Shown here: positions 1 to 11,690 of the stretch, piece by piece
Position numbering within the stretch: the first letter of the stretch is position 1
Layout of the letters: each line of letters begins with the position of its first letter
NCBI GenBank assembly: GCA_902805475.1
Contig: CADCSX010000009.1
Coordinates: 806,001-870,000 of the forward strand
Direction of reading: 5' to 3'
Length of the DNA: 64,000 bases
Source of the DNA: Entonaema liquescens
Taxonomy: Eukaryota; Ascomycota; Sordariomycetes; Xylariales; Xylariaceae
Program-made: the position numbers and the translations under genes
Notes under the pieces: generated by a model
Seen by the model: only the letters and a program-made list of their open reading frames with translations
Databases searched by the model: none
What the model was told of the DNA's origin: nothing

Positions 1-1049
1 TCCTCTGGGACTTCGCCCATGTTCATAACGATGGTCCTAAATCCAGAGCGCTTCTCTACTGAAGCCAAGGTTTTACCAGAGCTAGAGACTATATCAACGG
101 TAATGTTGTAAAGGTTCTGTGCTCCCAGCCCGCTTGGCCACCATAACTTGTAGTCGTTGCCGCCCAGGATAACCTGACCAGTAATCACATCTCCGTGATT
201 CTCCACATTTGTTAGGTCACCGCTGCTAACCTCCTTCTGAGTAGCAAGGTCGACAATCTTGTAATTCAGGCTCGCCCCTTGGGGCACAGTGCCGATCACA
301 TCAATACTAGCGTTCAAGACCCAGTTGGCATCCTGGTTAGGGGGGATAAGGTTCACCTGGCCCTCACGGTAGATATCATATATCGAGTTGCGAACGTGGA
401 CCTCCTCCTCTTGAAGTTGCAAGACATACGCCTTCTGCCAGATACCCGCCGGAGCGAACGCTGGGCCCCAGTCCCAGCCGAAATCTGACTGCTCCTTTCG
501 AATGAACACACGGTTCCCAAATTCAAACTGAATCTGAAGGCCAATGGGAGGGCCCTCAGGCCAGGTAGGAGCTCCAGGTAGATTTGCAAGTTCCTCGGCA
601 ATTCTGGGAGCGCTACCAAATTCAAGTAGGAGCTCAGGAGAATCGGACTGGCAGCTGGACAGAATATCGGTGACGTCGAAAAAGTATTGGCGGAACTGGT
701 TGTTTGTGTTGGCAACAGATTTCGAGCAAAGGCTGATGTTTGCAAACGTATCAAGACCGTCAAACAGTAGGTAGGTGGTTAGACCGTCCTCCTTTGATAG
801 CCCTGAAACATGAGCGGTGTAGTTCCAGTCGGCAAAAGCGACCCATCGTAGGTCGAAGTCATTCAACCCATGGTATGGGTCATCTATGACATCCGCGGCT
901 AAGAGGTCCAGGTGAGTCTGCGAAGGGACTTTTCCAGGAACTGATATGTCCCTTTCGTCGTTCGAAAGTGTCCAATCTGAGTCAGACAAGTCGACGATGC
1001 TCACAGCGGCAGCCACAGCTGCCGACGCGACAAGGTGGGCGAAATGCAT
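1..1049 (-). CDS. mndA: Secreted beta-mannosidase, GH2 (N-terminal half, truncated by window edge)
   Basis: The frame is open from an ATG at 1049 to the left edge (about 349 codons) with no stop, so the gene continues outside the window. Residues 1-19 form a hydrophobic, Ala-rich signal peptide. The following N-terminal sugar-binding domain matches fungal beta-mannosidase A: the ISVPGKVPSQTHLDLL region, YHGLNDFDLRWV, LLFDGLDTFANI and the FGWDWGPAFAPAGIW block. The family hydrolyses terminal beta-1,4-mannose residues from mannan oligosaccharides and is secreted. The catalytic (alpha/beta)8 domain and its two glutamates lie beyond the edge, so activity cannot be judged. No intron is visible in this part. 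The gene symbol follows the Aspergillus secreted form. Family assignment is confident. Confidence 0.92.
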   Translation of the reverse strand, partial: MHFAHLVASAAVAAAVSIVDLSDSDWTLSNDERDISVPGKVPSQTHLDLLAADVIDDPYHGLNDFDLRWVAFADWNYTAHVSGLSKEDGLTTYLLFDGLDTFANISLCSKSVANTNNQFRQYFFDVTDILSSCQSDSPELLLEFGSAPRIAEELANLPGAPTWPEGPPIGLQIQFEFGNRVFIRKEQSDFGWDWGPAFAPAGIWQKAYVLQLQEEEVHVRNSIYDIYREGQVNLIPPNQDANWVLNASIDVIGTVPQGASLNYKIVDLATQKEVSSGDLTNVENHGDVITGQVILGGNDYKLWWPSGLGAQNLYNITVDIVSSSGKTLASVEKRSGFRTIVMNMGEVPE

Positions 1050-3372
1050 GTCGTCCGATGTCGTAGTCAAGGCGAGCTGAGTAGTTGTCCAAGAGCTTTA
1101 GTAATAGAAGCCGTAACTGTCAAATAGCGAATAATCAGTATGACTTTATATACAATCCAGCCGAGGCTAAAATTCCACAATCCTATTAAGACGGGCTCTC
1201 GGAGTCCTAATTGCAACTGTGGAAATTGACTCCGCCACACCGGTGAGGAGTGTTATTGGCTTGAATACCAACATGATGTAAATACAATACAACATCAGCA
1301 ACGATTATTTGGATCCCGGATCCAACCCGCATATTGTTCACCTAAGATCCCCGCATCGCTTAGACATGCAATCCGTTAATGGAACTCTTCATTACATAAC
1401 AATACTCAGCTAGGTACTTAATAAACGTAGCTGACCGCAACTATTATTCACTGGGCCTAACTTAACTGACGGTATATACTAGTATAAAACACTACATAAC
1501 TTACTCAATACTTTTGCTTGGAATTTGCACGATAATCTTGCTCGAAGGATGACTCGATCAAGAATAGGTATTGATTTATAATTACACCGTCTAGATCACT
1601 AATCCTTAGGCAATGTGATGTATCTACAAAAGTCCGGTTTGTCAGTCGACTAGCCAAGGATACCTACCAAAGTTTCCACCTTGACTTTCGTGTTGTTCCC
1701 AGTTACGAAGACGTGAACAAACTATGTCACAAGCTCTGTTGAGTCTTATTGGCTGAGGTTTTTGATACTACCCTGTGGGCGGAGCCCCTTACCGACGTCT
1801 CCTTAAATCTTAATCCATCAACTTCACGAGACTCGTTCTACGAGCGCACCTATGAAATAGCAAACAATATTCATTACACGAACAAAATACGAAAAGAAAC
1901 GTCTAGGACTTAATCCCTAAATTAGTATTACGTTCTAATTAGGCAAGAACAGGAAAAGTCAAATTATGAAGATAGAAGTTAAAGCGCTTTCGTATATTAG
2001 TTAGGTGGTATTTATTCCATAGTGACGTTATCCAATATCTACTAGTTATAGATCGTCCAAAGCTATAGTTTATACTGTAGCTAGCTGAAGCCCCTTTCGG
2101 ACTTTTTATATATGTCCTAATTTCCGAAGCAATCTTAGCCGAATGCCGACCATATTTGAATACGCATTCGCCAGCAACTTATGCTGAATACAGGGAAACC
2201 TTTCTTGAGGACAAAACCCGTACAGTATTCTCAAATCCAAAAATGATCCTAAAAAATAACAATATTGGTATCGACTTATCCAAGCACATGATCATTCTTT
2301 TCAACGCCAAGCAATAGCGATAGCGGGGTTGATGGACTCCAGTGAATAAGGAGTCGAAGCCTAGAACTTGTAGATCTCGGTCAAGATCCTCCCCGTGATA
2401 AAGTTTCGAGTGACCGCGGAAATAAGCGACGGTGGTTGGTGTCTTCGATATCGCGCTCCGAGGCCCCCGAAGATGTATGCGCGTGCTCAGAATCTCGCAC
2501 GGGCTATATCGTAGACGGGTAGACGGGTAGACGGGATGGATCGGCTCGGCAGTTGTTCCGAGATATCCAGCTTTATGGCGCGTTGGTAGAAGCGTAGGAG
2601 TTAAATTAAAGTTTATGGGATGTTATTCCTTTGGCGCCCTCGAAATGCGGTACCAATATTGGCATAGCCCCTCCTTGTGACTCTTACGGGGGAACCCCCT
2701 GACGTCAACGGAGTAACTGTTTTCGCCGGTAGACCGCTCCCAAATCTCCTGGAAGGTAATATCGCTCGCTTATATATGATATGGTAGCTGTAGTAGTATT
2801 GAAGTTATAAAGCGAGTCATGGGTTGAGTTTGCTCGCGCTTAAGTTGGACACGCGTCGCGTTCTAGCCAATGTCAAGATTCTAGGTGAGAATCTAGTATA
2901 GGGGACATTTTCAATATAACCGTAAGCGTCCATAGCTAAAGATGTGGTTCTTCGGGACAATAAAGTCGTCTCTATGTTGCTTGGTTGCACCTTATAATAA
3001 TCAAGGGTATCAGCGATAGTTGTTGCGTTCGACCAGACTTTTAGTTCGACATTGTATTAATTCGTTATATTGTTCCTTTAAAATTGTTTATGTCAGCGAG
3101 GTGGGATAGTGCATAAAGTGTTGGAAAAACATACGGCAAGAAAGTGATGAATTTATTGTTGTGTAGCGAGTACCCAAGGTAGTCGTGCCACCTAGTGCCT
3201 AGCAACGGTTTGTTTTCCGCTGCCACAGTAGAGTCAAGGAAGTGTGAATCATGCCGGCTATCATACTCTAAGTTGGTTAATTTGGCGTCGGCGTTGGCGT
3301 TGGCGTAGGATTTTTCGAAATGGGGCGACCATGTGGTGTGAGAACCGTACCCGACACGGAGTTGCTCGAACT
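1050..3372. other. Intergenic, upstream of the beta-mannosidase gene
   Basis: No coding frame is supported in this stretch. It must contain the promoter of the leftward beta-mannosidase gene near 1050-1500. The only structure seen is a perfect triple TAGACGGG repeat at 2512-2535. Confidence 0.6.
2512..2535. repeat. Three tandem copies of TAGACGGG
   Basis: Three perfect 8-bp copies stand alone in intergenic DNA. The unit is not the fungal telomere repeat TTAGGG, and no telomeric context is present. Confidence 0.8.
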
Positions 3373-4175
3373 TCAGCCCCCTCTATAAGTATTAGTTGAA
3401 TTGGAGGACGTTTCTGAATCCGTGCTCGGTGTCCGGCGCGGCGTGGTCGTTGTTGGAACCCGGGACCCGTCATCTCCGCAGGGGCAGTCTGTCTGGGGTT
3501 GGAGCATTCTGATAACCCTAGGATCATTCCAGCGTTGACGAAATTTGTAGCTCTGCCTGAAATGACCAAGAAGATCCTGAAGACTCCCTTGGGTCAACCG
3601 TAACACTCCATCAGCCTTGTCGAATTTCTTAAGTGTCGACAAAGGAACCACAAAAGCATTGCGAGCGTAGACCCATGATGTTTTCGGCTTAGGCAGACGC
3701 TTCCCTTCTTCAAGTTCGAGATAGCTATGTTGAGTATCAGGCCTGACTGAGCCATCGAACGCACGGAAAGCACGGCGGTCTTTTTTAGAGTGGACGGCCT
3801 GCTCCCATGGTGGAAGGTAGCCATTGCCGGGTCCAGAGCCGTATGCCGAGATGGTGGTGACCAGGTAGTGGCTCGAGCTTCTAGAGCGTTCCAAGACTGC
3901 AAAAGTTAGCAACTATACTTCTAATCAATGAGTTCAAAGGGCTATAGTGGTTACATACTGATTACCGGGTGACCTGTTGCTAATTCATGCAAATAGCGGC
4001 TACCAATCAAGGCGTCACGATCAGCCGGAGAGAATTGGTTGTGCGGCTTTAGGAATGCCACGTCGCCATCTCGCCAGTTGTAGTTATCTTGTTTGACGGG
4101 CGGAATTGGTCGCGTGGTATTCCGGTTTCGTCGACGGCTATACGACACTACTTGAAACCCCTCTGAACCAGACAT
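3373..4175 (-). CDS. Hypothetical protein, two exons, 246 aa
   Basis: Model: exon 1 is 4175-3959, a 62-nt intron is 3958-3897 (donor GTATGT, branch GCTAAC, acceptor TTTGCAG), and exon 2 is 3896-3373. The join keeps frame and gives 246 residues. I do not recognise a named family. There is no signal peptide or membrane segment. The start is Arg/Asn-rich, the middle is a compact mixed region with the motifs NYNWRDGDVAFLKPH, GHPVIIL, TTISAYGSG, YLPPWEQ and SWVYARNAFVVPL, and the tail is Thr/Ser/Pro-rich and probably disordered. The good splice signals and residue composition of the core argue for a real gene. It lies 2.3 kb from the beta-mannosidase gene on the same strand, with a minisatellite just upstream. 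Function is unknown. Confidence 0.65.
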
Positions 4176-4244
4176 CTTCGTTGTAGTAAATAGGGTTGGT
4201 TTTCAACGAAGGAACTGATTGGATAGTAGAGGGAAGTAGCTGAT

Positions 4245-4505
4245 AATTCATGGTGTTAGTAATTGGCGATGTTGATAATTGATAGTGTTGATGGTTGATG
4301 ATGTTGGCAATTGATGGTACTAACGGTTGATGGTATTATTAATAGTCGATAATACCAACAGTTGATGCTATTGATAGTTGATGTTATTGATAGTTGATGT
4401 TGTTGACAATTGATGATATCTATAATGGATGATATCGACAATAAATGATATCGACAATAGATGATATTGATAGTTGTTGGTTTCGACAATTGATAATAGT
4501 CCAAG
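4245..4505. repeat. Degenerate TTGATAGTTGATG-type minisatellite
   Basis: About 260 bp is built from variants of TTGATAG, TTGATGGTA and GATATCGACAATAGATG. Units diverge and change length, so this is an old or slippage-prone array. It begins about 70 bp upstream of the start codon of the hypothetical gene ending at 4175. A minus-strand frame stays open across it (4504-4256) but encodes only low-complexity Ile/Ser/Asn repeats and is not considered a gene. Confidence 0.85.
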
Positions 4506-6980
4506 AAATAATAGCTAGAGCAAATGTTGGAATATTTGGATTCAGCTAAGATGTTGTTGGTGTCGATAGGAATAGCGTGTGTAAATTAATTTGAAAAGAA
4601 GACGAAAGCAGGAATGGAAGCTCTACGGTTGTGCCTGCTAATTAATATATGTTTTCAGAACAGAGAATCAGCTTGTTGATGCTGTGCTCGGGCGGTAAGT
4701 AAATAAACAGCAGGGACGAAATCTAAACCCTCCTTTCCCAGGGGCACCTTCCATTCCCTAGGTATTTTTAGGGTACTATAGGTAAGCTCTTACTACCTAT
4801 GGTTTTACCTACTTCCGTTCATAATTTTGCTTGATACTGCGCTAGCTGATGATACGAGTAACATGATTGAAATAATAATGGTGCTTGGACTTAGTATCCA
4901 GGCATTATTTGCAGTAAACCCTTAGAGAACTAAATGCGAGATAACTTATATTAGGCGCACGTCAAGTGTTTGTTAGATTACCTAGTGAAGCTATAGTTTC
5001 GATTAGATTAGAAGGTTCGCGGCAATATTGTGGCGTTTACTAATACCTATTCATATGTTTCGAATTCGCTTTTCGGTTGGCAAGTATCAAAATGTTTACA
5101 AATAGTGTCATTATACAAAGTGACAAGTTTAAAGATGTCCGAGTAACAATCCTTTGTACCTAATCTCTATACCCAAGTAACATTCTCGTTGTGTAGACAA
5201 GATTATCTGAGGACGCCCGAACAGTAAGAAGCGTAGGACAACCTGTATTACCTCACCCATTGAAGTCCAGAGAGAAAGCATACGTTGATACCTAGCTCTG
5301 ATATACCTAGGTACAGGCCGTAACCAAGAAGCTCAAGCCTCGTCAAATGCTAGTGGGATTACTGTAACGTCCTAGCTATACCAGCATCGCTATATCTCAA
5401 TAGTAGCATGCCTTGAGGGATCAATTGTTTCGTAACCGAAGCACGGATGTCGAAGCGTTATATACCGTTCTGGAGCAAGGATGCTATAAAATATAAATAT
5501 TACCTAGAAACCATGAAAGCGATTAGACAGTAGGACTCCATATAGACTTCCAAGTACGAATTGACCATGCGATGTCTTTCCCAGATTATGTACCTAGGCA
5601 TAGAAGCACACACATTGCAACAATGACTGGCTATGACATGGCGGGAAATAAGATAAAGTATTATAGCGGCTAACAATATTGCGCTACCTAAATGCTCTTG
5701 AGTTAATCGCGATAATCATGATTGACTTTCGTATTTGTAAAATTTTTTTTTTTTTTTTTTTTTTGATACCTACCTGAATTATGCACTGACTGTCCCATTC
5801 TATTGCACGGCAGTACCTATTGGTAGTTGCTACGCAACCGTCCACCGCCTTGACACTATTTCAATATATGCTGCCTGCTAGATTGCAATTCCTCTTTCTT
5901 TCTTCATCTCACAAGAGAGTCAATACAATTGATTCATACTGCAGACTCGTATTACCTAGTTGGATGGATTTGTACTGTAACTTAGGCTTTGAAGAGTTGA
6001 AGATGCTATCTACCTAGCAAATAATGAATTCATTAGTAATCTTTTGAGGTTAGGTAGGTGCCGCTTAATAATGAATTAAGTTTTCGGATTGATACGCTAT
6101 CCTTAGTCTTGCTTAGTTACTGAGTTAATGCGCAGCACTCCCCTGGGTGCTTTGTTAAACTTAGGTATGTAAACAGCACTAATACAAAACTGAAGTAAAA
6201 TCGCAACAGGCCCCAATTTATAAGTTATGATAATTAGCCCAAAGGTTATTAAGCCTTATCGAAACAATTCTATAAATACCTGGAACAGGACTAAGTAAAT
6301 TTTTTTTTTAAAAAAAGGGTACTTGATGTCATGATAATTACTTTGATATGAAAATTTGGTCCTAGTACTTTGAGTTTGACTTGAAAAAGAATTGTAGAGT
6401 TACACACATAACGATACCTAGGCTCAAGTTCATAAACCGACCAATCAACATCAAGGATCTTATTCAAAGTGGTAATACTACATGTATGTACTCAAGATTC
6501 TTGCTGCAATTGGCTAGGTACCATGTACATAATGAGAGACATGATTATCGATAATGTAAGGCTTATCTAATCTAAGATTTACATAGTACCTCTACCTCAC
6601 CCCCCCACTAACTACATGTAATGTAATGTATGCAACCAATTCTATCGACATCCATGAGGAGCCATCACCTCCGAGAAAGCTTGATACGTAATTTTCTCTT
6701 CTCCATATTATATAGATTCGAGTCATTATTTTCAACTAGAATACGATAACTACGTCCTTATATAATAGACACGGATACGCCAGCTTTTCTTTAATAATAC
6801 AAAAACGAGAAATAGACAACCATTCGTCTACTAGACAAAAACCCCGCGGTTGATCCCAAGCATCCTTGTCATACATCCAAAACAAAAGTTGCTTCTGGAC
6901 GCCAGCCGGCGCAGCCTCGTCCAATCAGTCACACACAATCGAGATCCCTCAAATCCACTCTAAAGACAAGACAAAACGTC
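4506..6980. other. Intergenic, AT-leaning
   Basis: No supported gene. It contains a 22-nt T tract at 5743-5764 and a TACCTAGGTA palindrome at 5304-5313. The last few hundred bases must hold the promoter of riboflavin kinase. Confidence 0.55.
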
Positions 6981-7760
6981 ATGGCAGCGGAGGATCGCCC
7001 GCGGGTCCTATACGCAGATTCGGGTCCGGAACCACCGTACCCGCTGCGCATGGAAGGCACCGTCATATCCGGCTTCGGCCGCGGGTCCAAAGAGCTCGGT
7101 ATCCCAACCGCCAACCTCCCCGTCGACTCAGTCGCAACGCCGTGGATCGCTGCCGTCAAGTCAGGCGTTTACTTCGGTTATGCCGCGCTGGCTTTACCAT
7201 CATCGCATCCCGACCGACAACAACAACAACAAGACACCAACGACGCTGCCGCCGCAAACCAAACCCACGAACCCCGCCACCACTCTAACCCCCGCGCCGC
7301 CGCCAACGCGCCTCCCGCTTCGCACCCGCCTTCACCTCCGCCCACGACGATAACATCCGTCAGCACATCGTCCGAGACCTTCCCATCTTTCTCCTCCTCT
7401 ACGACCTCCTCTCCTCTCGCCAGCAAAGAAGCCCCGTCGCAAAAGCGCTGGCAGATCTACCCCATGGTGATGTCCATCGGGTACAACCCCTTCTACAAGA
7501 ACTCGGTGCGCTCCGCCGAGGTGCACGTGCTGCGCGAGTTCGGCGCCGACTTCTACGACGCGCCCATGCGCCTGCTGATCCTGGGCTTCGTGCGCGAGGA
7601 GCGTGACTACGACTCGCTGGACGCGCTTATCACCGATATCAACGTCGACTGCGACGTCGCGCGCCAGAGCCTCGCCCGCCCCGCCTGGACCCCGCGCGAG
7701 GGTACTGCTGACGGCGCCACCGGCGAGTTTGACGGCTCTTGGCTCGTCAGGGATGGATAA
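6981..7760 (+). CDS. FMN1: Riboflavin kinase
   Basis: Single-exon gene of 259 residues. The enzyme phosphorylates riboflavin with ATP to make FMN, the first step of flavin cofactor synthesis, in cytosol or mitochondria. The N-terminal part carries the family signature GFGRGSKELGIPTANLP (about residues 32-48, including the nucleotide-binding PTAN motif), followed by SGVYFGYA. The C-terminal half contains MVMSIGYNPFYKNSVRSAEVH, with the NP and EVH residues typical of the flavin site, and LLILGFVREERDYDSLDALI. Between them, roughly residues 72-150, is a long low-complexity insert rich in Gln, Pro, Ala and Ser that the core fold does not need. GC-rich third positions contrast with the AT-rich flanks. 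Identification is firm. Confidence 0.93.
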   Translation: MAAEDRPRVLYADSGPEPPYPLRMEGTVISGFGRGSKELGIPTANLPVDSVATPWIAAVKSGVYFGYAALALPSSHPDRQQQQQDTNDAAAANQTHEPRHHSNPRAAANAPPASHPPSPPPTTITSVSTSSETFPSFSSSTTSSPLASKEAPSQKRWQIYPMVMSIGYNPFYKNSVRSAEVHVLREFGADFYDAPMRLLILGFVREERDYDSLDALITDINVDCDVARQSLARPAWTPREGTADGATGEFDGSWLVRDG

Positions 7761-8390
7761 AGGGTTCTAGATTTACCTACCTACCTATCTACCTACTCTA
7801 TGTACCGTCTTTTCTGGATACTTGCATACTGACGGCCCGGCGCAAATATATCCTTCCTTACTTACCTACATAGGAAATACATCATGGGCACGCGACATGG
7901 GTAATGCGACCAGGAGGGGCAAAGGGGGGGTAAGGGGTCGAGAGGGGAGGGGGGGCGGATTACCCGAATTGACCCGTTCCGAGGTATTCACGTTGGGAAT
8001 TCTCGGGTATCCCTGAGGCACGTGAGACGTGTTAGATGCGGTTCACATATACAAGACTTAAATATTGGTTCGGTTGTTCACTGGCTAGGCGTTCAGTGCA
8101 TAGAATAAGATGTGCTGATTTTTTTGGTATCTTAGAATAGGTCAATGAAATTCATGGTGTCTGGTCGCAGGACCGATTTTGAAACCAATGCTCTATACCG
8201 TGTCTACCCTATGGTGAGCCCTGAGATAACATGCATTATGACCAGCTCCCTTCAAAGGGAGAAGAGCTCCTAAATACGAGCTCCATCCAGAACGCCGCCC
8301 ATGCTATATATAGTAGTTCCGTGAACTAAGAAAAGAGTAATCCGAGAAACATGCATGCCTCTATACCTGTGTGCTCCAATTGGCCAATCC
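7761..8390. other. Intergenic between convergent FMN1 and acuK
   Basis: This 630-bp stretch separates the 3' ends of two convergent genes and presumably holds both 3' UTRs. It starts with a TACC-repeat tract near 7770-7800 and contains a G-rich tract near 7910-7955. No gene is seen. Confidence 0.6.
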
Positions 8391-10687
8391 CTATACAGCC
8401 AATTGGTCCTGATTGCGGTAGTAACACGGTAGGAACTGCAATCAAGTTAGCAATCAACTAATCTTAGGGAACACGATAGTAGAGTCGACTTACATTCATG
8501 ACAATCAACATTGGTATATCAAAAACATCGCGTTTGATAGTCCAGCAAAATGTGCAGTCGATTTTACCGTCCTTTTCGAGTTTGGAGATCCCGTGCTCTC
8601 CGTCGATCCGTGTGACCCTATTGCTCAGAATGCTACTGTTCCGCCTATCTTTAGGAGGGGAATCGTCATTGCCTAGAGACTCGCTCATTTCCTTCGTTCG
8701 GTATTTGAGGAGCCGGCATTTTCTTGTAACGTGGCCACGACTGTCACCAAAGGCCAGCTGGGCGAAATCTTCGTAGAATTGAACCACACTGTCATCATCC
8801 ATAAACTCTGCAATGAAGGCCGGTTGTATCTTGCCTTCCGAGGCCTTGCCCAAGTCTGGCTGGACTGTTCTCAGCCGCGGCGTAGTATACTCAGATTTGC
8901 CTGTGCTACCGAGGCTACTCAACTCAGATCCCGACCGACCATTATTGACGTTCATGTTAGCTTCTTTTCCTAACAACACATTTTTGGTCCATCCAGTCAG
9001 AGCAATGAATTCTTTGTTTACAGCCGCCACTTCGCCTGTTCTTCGACAGACAATAGTCGGTGCAGAACAATGGCCCATAAAGTCTTCGTATTCGAATAAT
9101 GTCCTCTGCAAACATTTCTCCATGAAGATTAGATCTTGTCGATTAAGATTTCGCGTGCATGCAATAAATGAAGGTCGGATACTGGCAAGAGACTTGGCGA
9201 TACGTAGAGTTTTATTAGCGGAGAACCTTCGCTGGACAAATGCGATCAAGTTATGAAACCCAGTGAGATATGGATAGGGTTCGGTGACAGTATCATAGAT
9301 CGCAGACGGATCGCGTTGTCGTTTGCCTAAAATAGACTGAGGCCCAAACCGTCCCGCTGAATTGGTCGATTTTGTTTTCGGTCGGGTAGGTTGAGTTATC
9401 GGTTGAGAGCTGGCTGGTGTATAGGTACTTGCAGTTGGTGATTTATCGAATCCATAGCCTGTAGGTTGCGGGCTTGATGTATTATCTGTGCTCGGGCTCG
9501 CTAGACTGTTTGGCGTTGGTCCAGCAGCCGCCACGGCGTACGCATGGGGCAAGCCATGTTGCAAGTTACCCGGATATGTACCGCCATTGCTTGGATCAAC
9601 GTTCATGAAGCCATCATTCATACCATTCTCATACATATGATTGTATTGATTGACCCCATTTCGATATACCGGCGTAGATCCGTAGTTAACGTCCGTCCCG
9701 GGAGGATGAGCTATTGCGTCTCTAGGGGGTGTCTCTGCAGCTCCAGAAGACATATGGCCAAGCATCCCAAATTCGAGCGCACCATAATGGTTTCCAAAAT
9801 TTAGACCTTCCAGGTCGAAGTTAAATATCGCGGGATTGCTTGGATCGAACAAGGCGGTCGAAAAACTATGGGTCATCTCGCTAGAGACTTGAGGGACTTG
9901 CATGGAGCCCATCTGCGCTGCTCTTGATGTGTTTGGTGGCTGGAATCCAGGTGTCACTGGAGACTGCTGGCTGGCGTAAGGTATATTATCGGACAGCGAT
10001 GATAACTGGCCTTGGTGATTACCATTGAATATAGAGTAGGTAGAGGAGTTGGAAGCTTCCGAATAATATGGTGACGTTTCAGAATTTCCGTTGGAAAGAT
10101 GTCTCCCATTAGTTGGCTTCGTGTGTACTGCTGGGTTGTAGGTTGGCCCTAGAACCGGTCTCAAGGCCTCTGGAGGAGCATCATGAAGATACTTGGCTTT
10201 CTTCCGGACTCCGTCTTGGCAGGCGTCCGCAAGACCACGTTTTATGCACCTTTGGCATGGGCGCTCGTCTCCTACGAAAGGGCATTAGTAAAGCTACTCA
10301 ACTTTGGCTTCGTGGGGCTTCGACATAATTCACGCTGAGACACATTGACTGTAGCTCAATTGTGGGGTTGTTGAGACAGTTGGACTGCGATGCAGGCCTG
10401 GGCACATAGTCGTAGGGCTGAGACTCACCGCATGTAAGGTGCGCCCTCTGGCAAGCATAGCACGCACGCCTCGCCTTCTTCCTCCTGGGGCGGTGGGGGT
10501 CTTTGGGATCGTACTTCTTCTTGACCTCTCCTGAATGGTCGGCGCCACCAGGTTCGGGCGACGTGTTTTGGTCAGTCATCTTAGCATCTTCGTCTTTGAT
10601 AGGCTGTTCCATGTCGTCGTACTCGTTCTCATTATCGGACAAGGCATCTGAGACCTCTGTCCCATTTGCCTCAACGTCTTCCGGCAT
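8391..10687 (-). CDS. acuK: Zn2Cys6/PAS transcription activator of gluconeogenesis (AcuK/ERT1 family)
   Basis: Three exons: 10687-10429, 10271-8494 and 8435-8391, giving 693 aa. Introns are 157 nt (GTGAGT...TAG) and 58 nt (GTAAGT, branch GCTAAC, acceptor TTGCAG). Splicing exon 1 to 2 completes the binuclear zinc cluster, with cysteines at 76, 79, 86, 92, 95 and 104 (Cx2Cx6Cx5Cx2Cx8C), then the family-specific KKAKYLHDAPPEAL. A Ser/Asn/Pro-rich middle leads to a PAS-like domain at about residues 485-550 (APTIVCRRTGEVAAVNKEF). The C-terminus reads DCTFCWTIKRDVFDIPMLI, then MNFLPC from the 15-codon third exon. Family members activate PEP carboxykinase and fructose-1,6-bisphosphatase genes on gluconeogenic carbon sources and act in the nucleus. 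A long gene-free upstream region may reflect complex regulation. Confidence 0.93.
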
Positions 10688-11593
10688 CCTGTCTTAGTTA
10701 TATAGAATGGCTCCTTTTCAGCTCTCCACGTCTGATGAAGGGTTGGCAATACAAGCCCCAGGGTAAGTCTGGCACAACCACACCGACCAGAACAACAAAT
10801 AGCTGATATTTGCGAATCCCCGCAGAAGTATCACAGTCAGAACCGGGGGACCTCTCTCAGAATTTCAATATTTCCTATTTCAAGCACTAGCACAATCTTC
10901 CCACCGCCTCTTAGCTTCGAGCTCAGCACAGACCCTTGGCTTGGATCGTGGTCCAGTAGCAATCGACTTCGGTGGCGTATGCAAGCCAATGAAGTCGCCC
11001 GAGAAGTTGTTTATCGAAGCTGGAGGTAATGACGAGCTAAAGATACTGCGTGAGACGCTAGCTTAGGTATTATGGCGCTGTACGCTGCCGCGGTGCGACA
11101 GCCGTGTCTAGGGGCCAGTACACCCCCAAGAAGGCTTGCACAAGCACGGCGCAACGACAGGCCGCTCGTATTCAGCGTGGTCAAGCAAGGCGGACGCCAA
11201 TGGGCTAGTTCCCCGTTCCCCGTTACAAAGAGGCGTTCCTTGTGCAACGGGGACAAGGCTTGCTGGGGGCCCCGTCGAGCGGGTCTATCCGCTCTGTTCG
11301 TACAGATCGCGGGGGGTGTTATTTCGTTTCAACAAGAATTAGAACGGGCCGGGCTGCGCGGGGGGACAAGTCTTTGCTCATGGAGTCACGCGGCGACGGA
11401 TAAGGCACTGGGGCGTCTGGCTGGGGTGGTATGCGGGATGGTCGACGGTGATGCAGCTAGCCGCAACGTCTGAGCTTGTTCGCATTTGGTACTGGGGCGC
11501 ACAGAGTTTTGTTTTGTCGTCGGCGATTCGGATATGAATAAAACACCTAGGGAGGGAGGGGGGGAGACCGGAGGTAATGAAGAGGTAGCTTGA

Positions 11594-11690
11594 AGTATGT
11601 ATGTATGTGTATGTATGTATGTATATGTGTGTCTCTATGCGTAAGATATGTGTATATATGTGTGTATGTATATGGATGTATGTATTTATT
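11594..11690. repeat. TGTA/TG microsatellite
   Basis: A run of imperfect GTAT, GTGT and ATGT units spans about 100 bp upstream of acuK. Confidence 0.85.

Noticed and set aside
2512..2535. TAGACGGG triple repeat as a telomere-like sequence
   Set aside because: The unit differs from TTAGGG and only three copies exist inside a gene-bearing region.
4256..4504. Open minus-strand frame across the minisatellite
   Set aside because: The product is only Ile/Ser/Asn repeats read from the TTGATAG array.
11072..11473. 133-codon frame upstream of acuK
   Set aside because: No domain, and overlapping open frames occur on both strands of a GC-rich stretch; probably promoter or 5' UTR.
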